From Tipula vernalis (lineage: Eukaryota; Arthropoda; Insecta; Diptera; Tipulidae): a stretch of 64,000 bases of DNA. The position numbers were made by a program, and so were the translations under genes. The notes under the pieces were generated by a model. The model was given only the letters and a program-made list of their open reading frames with translations. It was not told where the DNA came from and ran no database searches. The stretch covers positions 189,382,561-189,446,560 of the forward strand of contig OY282560.1 of assembly GCA_958295665.1 (NCBI GenBank), given 5' to 3'. Below, piece by piece: positions 19,995 through 33,300 of this stretch (the stretch's first letter is position 1; each line of letters begins with the position of its first letter).

Positions 19995-22900
19995 ACCTAT
20001 AATCAAAGTTCAAGGTCTGCACAAATTTTTTTCGAGTTACGGTCATTTTTTCAACCTTTTCCTGCACCCTTATTCTGTAAAAAATAAGATAATGTGTAAA
20101 CGTGAAAACGGGTAAAACTTTGTGATTTTTTACTAAAATTACATTAAATTGCTTTCGATTCTCTTTTCGTTCACTGTTTATCACGTGTAAACATTATCTT
20201 ATTTTTTATAGAATAAGGCTACAGTACTAATTGACGGATAAACGAGTACCATATAAATAAAAAATATTTAATTGTCTAATTATTTTTTGTTATCGAATTA
20301 CAAGTGAAATAATCACAATTTCGTATAATTTAAAACTTAATGGTAAGTGTTAAATGGGACTAGAGTTAATCTTTTCAGCATTTTTATTCATGACGTAAAT
20401 TTTCCTTAAATAAAACATTTCAATATTAGTTTTTTGCCTACGTTGATTAAATTTATTGATTTTTATTTTTATGTTTTCATTAATTATTTGTTTTGTGTTT
20501 TTTAAGTTGTAATATAAAATCCACTTATAATTTCGGTATTTTAAAAGAAACAAAAAAAACAACAATAGTTTTTAATAAAAAATAGATGACATTTTTGGTT
20601 TTTCTTAGGTATGTAACGGGGGTGTACATATTCAATAAAAACAATACATATATTTTTAAGAAATTGTTGAATTTATTTTGTTAAGATTTTTAAATTTATT
20701 TATATTTGCATGCATTTTATTTAGAGGGGAGATAGAGTCAAAATTCATTTTTATAGATTTTTACTTATATACTGAATCAAACTATACAGTTAATATTAGT
20801 ACTTTGTCTATGTATATCAATTTATTAATTATTTTTTGTAAAAATGAAAACTAATCAACAAAATCAATTTTAAATTCATATTTAGTTCATGATTTTATAA
20901 TATATGTTTATATTTTATATTTATTATCAATTCATTTAAAGGGAGAAATTTATTTGGAAGAATTCAAGTTTTTTTTCATTTTAATTTAATAAACAAAAAA
21001 AAATTGATAATAAATAGATACAATATATAATTATCTTATATATTTGTTTATAAAAATATAATTAACACACCTTTTCTACAAAAAAAAAAAAAAATATTTA
21101 TTTGAGACTTCTGTATAACATAATTACTTGATTTGAAATTTAATTTATTGAATTAATAAATTTAAGAAATTGTTTAAACGATATTTATTTATGGAAAAAT
21201 ATTGCATGCAATCACAAACATTTAAACGACACAAACACACGCACAATTTGTTATTCAATTAATTATGTATCACCTAATTAATATGCATAATTTTTTTTTT
21301 TATAGAAATCTAACAAACATTACACAATTTGTGTTAATTTTTTGTAATTAAAATTTGATTGAGTCATAATATTTTAGTGACATATTTTAATATTTTTTTT
21401 TTTTAGTGTTTATCAGACTTGAAATTATTATATAGTTCTTTATTTAATTTAATTTTTATTTTTCAAATATGTGGTAATTATTTTATAATATAATAAATTA
21501 CACTGAAAGAATACTTTTATTTGTAGAGTTTACTTTTAATTTTTAAATTAATAATAAAAAGATTCACAGTAACAATTTATTGTTAATTTTTAATTTGTTT
21601 TATAAGGTAGTTTATTTTTTAACTATTTTAGATATATGCATATGATATATACAATATGTAGGAAAAATATAAATTAATAATTACAATTGTTCTCTTTATT
21701 CATTAATTTACTTTATATATAAATTTGATTAAAAAATAGTAATAATAATTAATTAATTAATATAATAATAATAAAAACGATCACACGAAATACGCGACGA
21801 AACGCGAACATAATCCCCGTGGATTATGTTTTAAGGTACGTACGAGTGAATTTTACATAATTTTATTTTGTTTTATTTAATTTTTTTAACCGTTTAAAAA
21901 AATAATTCAAAAATAAAATTGTTTCGACAAATGGAAATATAAATATGAAAATATAATCTTCTTGTTGTTTACTGTGTTATAAATCTTTTAAGTACATAAT
22001 GGACAAGCCTTCTTCAGATTACATTAAAATAATTACAAAAAAAAGATTATATTTTAACATTTCTATTTAATTTAAATTAATAAAAAACGCGATAATTTAA
22101 TCAAAATAAAAAAGTTATACAATGATAAAAATTTAAATATTACATATATTCAAAATTCGAGCTTAATATAAATAAAATAAATGCAATTAATTAAACCTAT
22201 ATAAATTATAAAAATGTAATAAATACACTAATAAAAAATGTTGAAATTTATTTATTTGTTTTTTATTTTTCGATTTCTTTGGTAATAGTTGAACATAAAT
22301 GATTTTAACAACCAATCTAATGTAAGAAAAACTAATAATAGCACCTTCATAAAATATAATAATTTAAAAAATATTTAAGCATTTTGAATATATATAATAT
22401 TTCATTTATTCGATTATTAAATTCCCTATTTCAATTAAATTATTTTCTTTTGTTACGACCGACGAAAAACTTAACAACGCGACGAGATTTAAAAAAAAAC
22501 GCGACCCGAAATACCGAATAACGAAAAAAATGTATGTAAATACCGATTTAATATTAAATTTATAGTAATTTTTAGAAATTTAATTTTAGGGAATTATACA
22601 AAAAATGGTAACGATACATTTAAAACAGATCTTATTAACGTGAAATTTCTATAAACTACTATAAATTAAACATCCATTTTTTTTTTTTAATAATTATTTT
22701 ATAAATAAATTACACGATGTTTTTTGAAAAACGTTTGTATTTAAAAAGATACCGACGACCCGACGAAAAAAAAAATATCCTATATCACACGGCGACGAAG
22801 ACGGCGGCGGAACGATAAACCGAGTTTTTAATTTTTTTATTTGGAACAAATATTATTTAATAATTTTTAGTGTTTTTGTTTATTCCTATTATAATTATAA

Positions 22901-24333
22901 ATAGCTAAAATACATATCTTTCTTTTAATAAATTGTTTTTTTTTTCTAACAACCTCAATTGATTTTTTTAGTTTTATTTAATTCTATTATCCATTTTTAA
23001 AAATTAAAAAAATTATTTTTTAAAAATAATATTTTTCAGTCTTTTGATTTAATTCATTTTTGTTATTTTAGACATTTTTTTTTTGTTTGTTAATTAGTTT
23101 AATATTTTTCAATTATTTACATTTAGCATTTCTACATAAAAACGAATAGAAACTGAAAAATAAAATAAACATATAATGTTGATGATAATTAGGGTTTGGT
23201 TATTGCGCTAAACCCTCATTTAAGTTGAGAGGGCCAATCTGGTTCAGTCACGAAAACTAGTTTATTCCAAAAATACATCCATATCATTCTGCATTAGATA
23301 AACTAATCACATAAATAAATCAGACACACAAAAATCCCGTTCATGGCACATTTTTATTATTTTATTTCGTTTGGAATCAAAATATAATCACGACAAAATA
23401 ATGCAAAAATAATTTTAATTTTCATTTAATTCGTTTAAATATTATTTGTTCCGTTAAAAAAAATAGTTAAAATAAATAAAAAAGAAAATTAAATAACGCG
23501 ACGCGACCCGAGTAAAAATAAATACAATAACTTTATTAAAAATTAATAAAAAAAAAAATCTTTTTTTTTTTTGTTTTTTATCACAATAACTATTCGTAAT
23601 TAAATCCTACCTACAAAAAAAAAACGCTTGATTAGTTATTTACATTCACACATGATTAGAATTGGTTTTTGTTTCTCACCAAAAAGGAATAATTTCTTAA
23701 ATATTATTACTTCATTATTACTCAATAAATTAAATTTAATATTTAATATTGATCTCTGGACAACATCAAATTTTAATTTATTTTCATTGCATAATAGTTT
23801 ATTGCTAGGTAGTGTGCGCGACTATTAGACGACGGAATTTACAACATTTAGATAAATTTTGATTTTACTTTTTGTTTATTAAGAAAATTAAACCTGAGAA
23901 TAATAATAAATTACACACCATTTTATTTTTTATCATCATACAGAAGTCTCAATATTTTCTATTTAAATCGCGCGATTGAAAATCACAATTCGCGAAGAAA
24001 CTATGAAATTATAATAATTTCATTATAAGTTTATAACGAGAAAAAAAAATAGATAAGTGTTTTTATTTCAAACATTGTTTTTTATTTTATTATTACTTTT
24101 AAATTTTTTAGTAACTTCATCAGACCTTAAGATTTGTTTGTAGTTTTAAATTAATTTTATTTTGTGTTTTTACTAAATTTTTCATTTGTATATTTTATAT
24201 ATAGGTTTTGATGTTTAAAATAGTTGAACACACACAAACAATTTTATTCATCAAGTTTTCCATCTTTGTAAAGAGTTTCTGTTTGTTTGTTTTGTGAGTG
24301 TACAAATATTTTTTTATAAAGATTATAATTTAC
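19995..24333. other. Very AT-rich intergenic region with clustered CG-rich words
   Basis: No gene is supported over 4.3 kb. Composition is extremely AT-rich with long A and T runs. Islands of CG dinucleotides built from words such as acgcgacg and gacgac stand out near 21780-21845, 22455-22525, 22750-22820, 23495-23515, 23815-23835 and 23965-24000. The right part lies just downstream of the transportin stop codon and probably includes its 3' untranslated region. Confidence 0.45.
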
Positions 24334-27300
24334 TTAAATTTCAAACATTGAGTTTAACCGTTCGGATAACTGTGGTGGAAATTGATCAACAAACCTTCTC
24401 CAATTTTCTTCTCCAACCTGAGTTTTAAAACCGAGTAATATCTGAAATGAAACAATAAAAAATATTAAAACTTTAATAGCCAGCTATAAAAATTAAATGT
24501 TGCTCGAATTAAATTTTAACAAAGAGTCGATATTTTTAAGAATTCACTTTTCTGATCTTCACAAATAAAAATAAGCAATACATCTTTTTGAAATTATTCT
24601 ATAGAAATAAGATATATCTTTACATATCTTTTATAATCACAAAATTGTTTATTGTTTGAACCGATTGTTGGCCGAATTTAGCAGGTTTCTTAAATAGTTT
24701 ATACCGCTATTACGGTTCTCACCTCACCGACAATCTCACCTCACGTCACCGTGACTCGAAAAGTCGTGTGAGTTCAATTTTGGTATTATGGCTCTCACAT
24801 TTATTTTGGCGAGAGTTGTGCGCGGCAGATCTTTTTGGTTTTGTTAATTATGACCATAGGAAATATTAATTAAAATATGTATTTTACCTGTAAAAAAACT
24901 GTAAAGTTTTTTATTCCATTATTTTTTTACAAAAAATCGCACTAGTCACCGAGAAATATTAGGTGAGCAATTTTGATATTACTCTCACTCACGGCGAGAA
25001 CCATAATACCAAAATTTGGTTTGGGTCGCCAAGTGACTCTTAGGTGAGAACCATAATAGGGGCATTAATTCAAACTAAAATTGATAAAATTTTGAATTGT
25101 GAATTCCTCAAGACAAACTAATTCGCTTACCTTTTGCAACATATCATGAAGATCACTCTTTGGGCTCACCCAGGATGCGACAGCATCACAAAAGAATATA
25201 AAATCCGGTACAACTCCAACTGGATTCACGGTTATCATTTGACACATACCTCGAAATGCTGAATCTTTTTCTTCATTGTCTCTTATATTCCGTAAAGAAG
25301 AACACCTAAATAATATTTACAAAAAAAAAAAAATTATTAAAAAGTCATTTATCAACCAACCTTACATAATATAATCTTATTTTCAAAATTTTTAGTTCTT
25401 TGCTTTTCATTACACCATCACACTATTAATTAGTGCCTCAAAAGATAAATACGTAATGACGGTATAACAATTTAAAATATTTTTGTCTTCCTTATTTTTA
25501 TATTAATCAATTAGTTTTATCATACTAATTAAATAAAACTAAAAATAACTATAAAAACACGTAGCCATATAAGTATACAATACAACACAATATATATAAA
25601 TATTGTTAAAAAAAATTACAATTGTAAATCTGTTCTGTTTACATAATCATATCAAATTTATAAATTTAATTACATTAGATTTAATTACATTTTATCTAGT
25701 TTTTGTGGCCAGTGGCAATGTCTTTCTCGCTCGATCGTATCGTACACAACATATACAAATATTTAATTTTGTCTTAACAAAAATATAATGAACAAAAACA
25801 AAATTAATTAATAAAAAAAAATTTAAAAAATATTAAATTAAATTCCAAACAACAAATATATTAATTTATATTAAACAAACAAATTTTATGTATTAAATTG
25901 TTTTTGGAAAATTTTCTTTTCAACGAAGTGCATAAATATAATATTAATTATTAAAAAATTTATAATAAATAATTGTGTTGTAATTAAATATACAAAATGG
26001 CATAATTTAAATTTATTTTTTTTTTTTTTTATTATTAGTAAAGCAAATATAAACTATAAAAATAAAATTGTTATTTTTTTATATTTTAATTAAAATGATA
26101 TACAAATATTTTTATTATTAATTGAAAAATAAAAAAAAATAAAAATAAAAATTAAGAAAAAATGTATGTTTTAAAAACTTAGCTTTAAGTAAATAAATAA
26201 ATAAATAATAATAATAATTAAGGATTGTTACACACCACTGCCGTACAAATTGTTGTAATAAAGGAGCCACATCAAGGGGGCACACTAAACCTAGACGACC
26301 AATTGTTATAGCTAAAAACAAACAGAAGAAAGAAAAATATACATAACAAATTACAAAAAACAAATTATTAGATAATAAAATAAATAAACAATATTATTAA
26401 TAATATAATAATTACATATCAAAATCGTGTTCGTTTTTTGTTTTTTTATCTTATTATTATTCTGTTTTTAGTTTTAATAATCAAAATTTTGTTTTATTTT
26501 TTTTTTTTTAGGTTTATAATATATGCTAATTAGAAAAAAATTAAATGAATAACAAAAAATAAAACAAAATAAATTAAAATAAAAACAAAAATAATAATAA
26601 TAATAATATTAAAACAAATATATTTCAATTAGAACCTTTAAACCCTAACCAACGGAACGTCGTATTTATTATTTAAGATGAGTGTTCCATTTTTGATACG
26701 TTATTTACAAATCGATCAAGAACAATGCAACCCAAATATTTTTTTTTAATTATAATGTACACTGTACAGCAACACCATAAATTGCAGCACAACATTCAAA
26801 CAAAAAACATATAAAATAACCTAAATCAAAAAAAAAAAATTTGCAACTTTTGTTTTTTTTTCTGCATCATCATTTATGCAAAAAAAATCCACATTGCCAA
26901 AAACTAATGTAGCAATTATATTGTATTATAATTTTTTTTTTTAATTAATTCAAGAGAAATATGTTTATGCCCTTTAATCTTCTACAAAAAAAATCATACC
27001 GATTTGTGATTATTTTCAGACGATCGATCGATGATGAAAGAAACAAACTCAAATTCAATGAAAATACTCCTTAATCAAATTAATGACTTTGGCTGAATAT
27101 CTCTGAAAGAAATCTAAGTGGTTTATACCCCTATTCCCTTGGTCGTGTCACTTCATTCGACGTGGCAATTGTCGTGTCACTTTAACTTTAAATTGGTATT
27201 CTCTTAGTCGATCGAAGTGATAATATAAGAGAATGCGACGTAAAACTATATCTGTCACTTCAAACGACAATTATCGCATCGATCGACTAAGAGAATATCA

Positions 27301-30300
27301 AAATTTGATTGTCGGTACAAGTGACAAGTGACACGACTAAGGGAATAGGGGTGTTAATGTCTTTGCAGAGAAATTGCAAAAGAGCAAATTATAAACATAA
27401 CTCGATAATTTAGCATATCGCAATTCGAAAGTTAAAAAAATATGACCTCGACCTATTTTACCAAACAATTTTAATTTCGATTTATATTTTTTTCAAACTA
27501 CATAATGCTTGATTTTGAAAAAAAAAAAACACGATGTGGGGTATGTTCCTTTATTCATTTCACAAAAAGAATAGAACAACGAGCACGTAACGATAGAATA
27601 TTTCGAACGAAATGTTATAAAATAACAAAATAGAAGAAGTGAATAAATGGCATTTTTTAATTATATAATAAATGTTTTAGCATCATTAGCTTACTTTTCA
27701 ATAATTTCCATGATAAACAAATTCATTATTAATTTAAAAACTTCCATTGTTTTTCACGATCGTAACTACATAATAAATGCTTTTGGATAATGTGACGTTT
27801 GGCGGAATATTCTTTTTATTCTGCTTTATATATAGTACATAGAAAACGCATTCAAAATATTCTAAATAAATAATAAAACAGAGAAAAGAAGGGATTCAGA
27901 GAATAAATAAAGAACATTTTATATCACTTTCGGAATATTCTGAATATTTGGGATGAATAAAAGAAAACACCCATTAAATAAAATGAGCAAGTCATGAATA
28001 CTATGGATAAAAATAAGTTTGCAACTATGTACAAGTCATTCTTGAATAACATCGATGGTAGGTTCTTGAAAATGCGATGTAAGTTAAAAAAAAAACAAAC
28101 AAGTAAAAACAGATTCAATATTTAACGTCTTCAAGACAGTGCCATATTGACGGTGAGTTTGCCACGCAGAAGAGATCTTGGGATGTACACACCATCAGGG
28201 AAAATCATGGATTCTTCAAGCTATCTGGAGATAAATCGAAGAAAGGAAGCCTCTTAAACCAAACGGGCGTAAGCCCAGACAGCAGTTGATAACCATCGTT
28301 TAAAGGAAGAATACAACCAGGCCGAACGCAAAGTTAAGATGGTGGCGCGAGCAGATAACAGAAATTTATATAACGAAATTGTGAGTGAAGCCGAAGAAAC
28401 CTCGGCTATTGGAAACAAGCTAGGTGTCTATTCGGCCATCAGAAAACTACGCGCGGAAAATACAATATCTTTTCCGCCCCTAAAAGACCGCCAAGGACGC
28501 ATTCTAACCATAGACCAAGAACAACTTGATCGTCGGAAAGAATTGTTTGAGTCCCCTCCCCTGTTCAGGACGAGTTCATTCCATTTAATGGTCAAGAACA
28601 CAGAAACACGATCTAAAAAGTGCTCGCTCGAACATACTTGATCGCATCTCACTAACTGCAAAGAAACTGCCAAGGCGTGAAAAAGTTGGATACAGGCCGA
28701 ATCGTTCCTGCGTCGACCAGTTATAGAACACGTTATAGAACACCTGTATAATCGAATTCGCCACTTCGCCTGCTCTTTGTCGAGTTCGAAAGAGCATTCG
28801 ATGATTTTGGAAGATGCTATTTGGAGCACTCTAGAAAATCTCGGTATTCCGGATGTCATCATTAACCTTACCCATAAATTTTATAATGATGCCACTTGCA
28901 GAGTGCGCTTCAAAGGCAAAGAAATTGTCCCATTCACCATCAAAAGAAGAGTTCGACAAGGGTATGTCTTACCAGCACTACTCTTTCTCGTCGGTCTCGA
29001 AAGCGTTGTTGTGCAAACTAATACCAAGACACCTACCCAATGGTGCCCATATCAAAACTCAACGATTTAGACTAAGCAAATGATATCCTTCTCATGTTAC
29101 TCAAATTTACCAGCATTGAAGAATAATTAAGCAAATTAGCTATCAACGCTAAAAACGTATTAATCAACGTCCGGAAAACTAAGTTCATGCGGATCAATAC
29201 ACAAAACCCACAGTTATTGAACATGGATAAAGTAAATATTGAAGATGTAGATAATTTCTGCTACTTACAAGCAAAAATGGACGAATAAATAGGGAATTCT
29301 TATTTTTCAGGACTACGGTTTTATAAAGACAAATAAAGAAGAACTAGTTTATGCGTTTTAATTTATATTTCACTAGAAAATCCTTGAATAACAAAATTAA
29401 CCGTTATTTATTTAGCTTATCTTTCCATAATTCAAAATATGAAACATCGCACATTTTTCCAATTTTGCTCATTTTCAAAATTTTAAATTTCCGCTTTTAA
29501 TTTTAAATGCAAATTTAAATGCAATTTTAAATTTTATTTACCAGAGAATTAAAACACCGTTAGAGGCAGATAAAACCATAAGTAAAACTAGAAGGGCCCG
29601 AAGACAGCCCGAAGGGTACTTAAAAGAATTGGATTTGCCAGCAGGGTCGAATAAACCCGTCACACTTACTTTGTTTTTTATTGTGTTTGCATTCGTCACC
29701 GAAAATTTACTATTATGTCGTTTTCGATTCACCCAAAAAAAAGCAATCCGTTGTCAAGAGTGATTTTTATGGTCTTAAGTTGTTCGATTCGTCAAGAAAA
29801 AGCAATCAATCGAGCAAAATTTTTGGAAGATTTACCTCTCTTTTACTAATACCAACATCTTGTACTGTTATTTTGAGGAAAATTATATTTTCAAAAACGT
29901 CAATTCGATTATATTGTTCGATTCATAGAGAAATATAGATTGCTTTTTCAGAACGGGGTAGAAGAAGACGAATCGGAAACGACATTATAAATTAATCGAT
30001 GATTGGTGGGCCTAGCGCTCAGATGTCGCCTAGTGTTGGTGACCGTAGCGAAGACTATACTAAGCTCAAAATAGGTATCTGCATTTTTTAAAGTTTTGAG
30101 TAGTTTAAACTTTTAGTTTTATAGCAATATAGAGGTAAGTCTGTCACACTAAGTATTTTTATTGTAAATGAATATTTGCAGTGTAAATACAGCTAAACTG
30201 GCCATACAGTTTTTAAATATTTAAATATGCGGCGGGCTTCACTGACGGTCGAGTTTGGCAAAATGTATGCGGGGCAGCCACGTCATTTTCATAAAAAAAT

Positions 30301-33300
30301 ATTTATTGATACATAATCTTGGACATTGAATTTAGTCTAAAAACAGTGCACTCTATTAGCTAAATGTCAATTACCATTCAAGTACGAATTTTTATAAATT
30401 TACATTTAAATAGCACAAACATAATTTCTTGAACGCCACCTAAAAAATTAACAGTAAAAATAGATTATTGTCTCATTTACCTGTATTTTCCAATAGGGTT
30501 TTTGTTGTATTTGGACGATTAATAATTTCGATGAGTTGATTCAACACTAGTGGGATATATGGTCTTGTCTCTGGTCCTGTGATATTAAAAAAATTATTTT
30601 ATTATTTAAGCTATGTTTGATTTTTCTAATTTTTACCTAATTTTATACAAATTTCACCAATCGCCCAGGTTGCGTTATTACAAACTGATATGAATTCAGG
30701 ATTTAAATTTTGCCCTAAAATCGGCAAAAAGTCGGATATAAATGGAGCTACATGTTGAAAGCATGCTTTCGTCAAATCACCCAATAGCGCAAATGATGAT
30801 TGTCTAACCTAAAATCGTTAATTACCCCAAATTATTTCTATTATAAAAAAAAAAATTTTTTCTCTTTATCAAATTTACCTCAGGCATTGGATCTTGCATA
30901 CATTGATAAAGTAATTGCATTATGTTGCTGTTAACAACAAGTGATTCTATATGACCATCTAATCCTTCGGCTAAACCCGATAGTAAATCTAAAGCTACAA
31001 TCATAAATTCTTTGTCGGGTAAATCATATTGTCCGGGACTAGTTGTATTTGCCATGTCTAAATTAAGGGTCTGTTGTATTAGTGATATGCAACGTTTGTA
31101 TACAGGTTCACAGTATGGTAAAAATCCAGATTGTAATGCCGTAGCGACACTCGATAAACACTCTAACAAAGGAAATAAATCTTTGTCTTCGTCTTTTAAC
31201 ATATTCCATTTTTGTATTAAAGGTGGCATAAGCATATTTATGTATTCTGGTTTATTTAAATGATGTCCGACAGAATCGGCTAGCGTCCCAATGGCATCGT
31301 ATAAGATCAATAAATTTTTGTGTTGATACTTTGAGAAAGCAAATACTAATGTCCTCAATATGAAACCTAAATATGGGACCAATTCAGTGCACGCTTCTTC
31401 TTCTAGAGTTGCAAATGCTGAACAAGCTGCTTCTTGTACACGCTTATTGGCATCAAGAATACGTTTTAGTAATTCTTCCATTAATGGTTTCAAATATTGA
31501 TCGTGTGGTTGGCTGACAACCCAATGTGCATATCGCGATAATGTCCAACAAGTAATCGCTCGAACCAATGCTTTCTTATCGGACAAACATGATATTAGAT
31601 AAGGGATTAACTCGGGTAAATGTGGTACCATTCCCTGCATACAACCCTCGGCTATAGCGCCTAATGCTAGTATACCGCTCTCTTTAATTTCCCATTGCTG
31701 GTGGAAAAGCGTTTCTTTAAGGATTGGTAACAAAATTGGTAAGCATTCATCTTTGAACACGTTTGCTAGTACATCTAGAGCTGCTGCACTGCATTTACGC
31801 AAATTCCAGTCGGATAAGGATCCTTCATCATCTAATAACCCACCATCGTCATCATCATCATCATCATCGCCTGAAATTAAAGAAAATAATGATTAACTTG
31901 TAACAAAAAGTGCAATTCAAAACATTTTTTGCTTTATTTAATCAAAGATAATCCCATATTAAATATGATTCATTCACTAAAAAAATATGAGGCAAAAATA
32001 TGGTACTCCCGATGCAATATACATATATGGTACCTTTGATATACATATACGTAAATATTTTTTACTACATTTACAGCAAATGTACCCTAAATAAAGAAAT
32101 GGGAGGTTTCCTAGTTTTTTTATTTTATTTTTTTTACTGAATGACTCATCTCTAGTATGTTGTGATCTTTGATTTAACGTACCATTTTCTATTGTGCCAT
32201 CTCCAGCACTACTCTTATTTGATGTATGAGTTCTTGATCTATGAAACCGTGGCTTAATATCCTCCTCACGATCTGGTATCATTTCATCTTCTTCAACATC
32301 GCCCTTCAGTAAAATTATATCAATTTCTGAATATTTCATTCCTTTGACCAAAATCGGTGCTAATCGATGAAGATGTGGTCCTAAAACTTCTTTACAAATA
32401 CTTTGTTCGGCCAATGATAACCAAAATTCGGAAGCCTCCAGTGATACACTTTCATCCTGATCTTGTGTACGAATTAGCATATATTCAATAATTTGATTCA
32501 TATGTGGTAGCAAACGGTCCATTCGCACTTCAAGTAACATAACTAAACCACGACATACATTTTTACGCACCTCGTGATCTTCATCAGACGATAAATGAAA
32601 TAAATTTTCAATAAATGTATCAATATGCATCATAAGGGCTTGTGTTCGATTTATAATGAATTGATTTATGCAAGCGATTGCATGTGATCTTATCTTTGGA
32701 CTTGTATGCCGGAAAAATTGTAAAAATTTCGGAATCATTATGTTTAAAGGGCGATTTAAAGCGGCACTATCCAATAATTCAGCTAAATCTTCACAAAGTT
32801 TTTGTAAAGCACCGAATGCACCCTAAATTTAAAAAAATAAAACGAACATGTTACATCGGTAATGTGTGCACATGAATACAAAATAAAATAAATCCTCTTA
32901 CCTCACAAACATTATAATCCTGTGAATCGAGCATATCACAAAGTGTTGGCAATAATTCGGGCCATCGAAATATACTACCTCGATTAGCGATGGTTGTTAT
33001 TAAAATTCCAACAGTCGCCCGAATTAACGGGGATGGATCGCCAACCGCCCTTAAACATTCCTGTTTGATATAATCGATAATTTCGTCTTGTAAATTTGCA
33101 TGATGGCGAATATTATTCTTTAAAATTAGACCACTAAGCGATCTGGTTGGTTCATCTTCAGTTGTTAATTTGGTTAAAACATAAATTAAATAATTATTAA
33201 AATCTGGATATTGATTTAATTCTTCCAGTTTCTGAAATGAAATAAAATAAAACATGTTAAATAAATAAATAAAGCAATAAACAAGCCATCTATTTTTATA

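Noticed and set aside
26236..26311. Alternative donor GTAACA three codon positions downstream (TGGTGT|GTAACA)
   Set aside because: It would break the phase with the next exon; the GTGTGT donor joins to the conserved [13 protein letters not shown] reading.
26118..26363. 81-codon minus-strand frame as an independent gene
   Set aside because: Part of it is the transportin exon 26236-26311 read through into AT-rich intron.
28428..28862. 144-codon minus-strand frame in the transportin intron
   Set aside because: Antisense of the RTE-like LINE relic, whose plus-strand motifs are recognisable.
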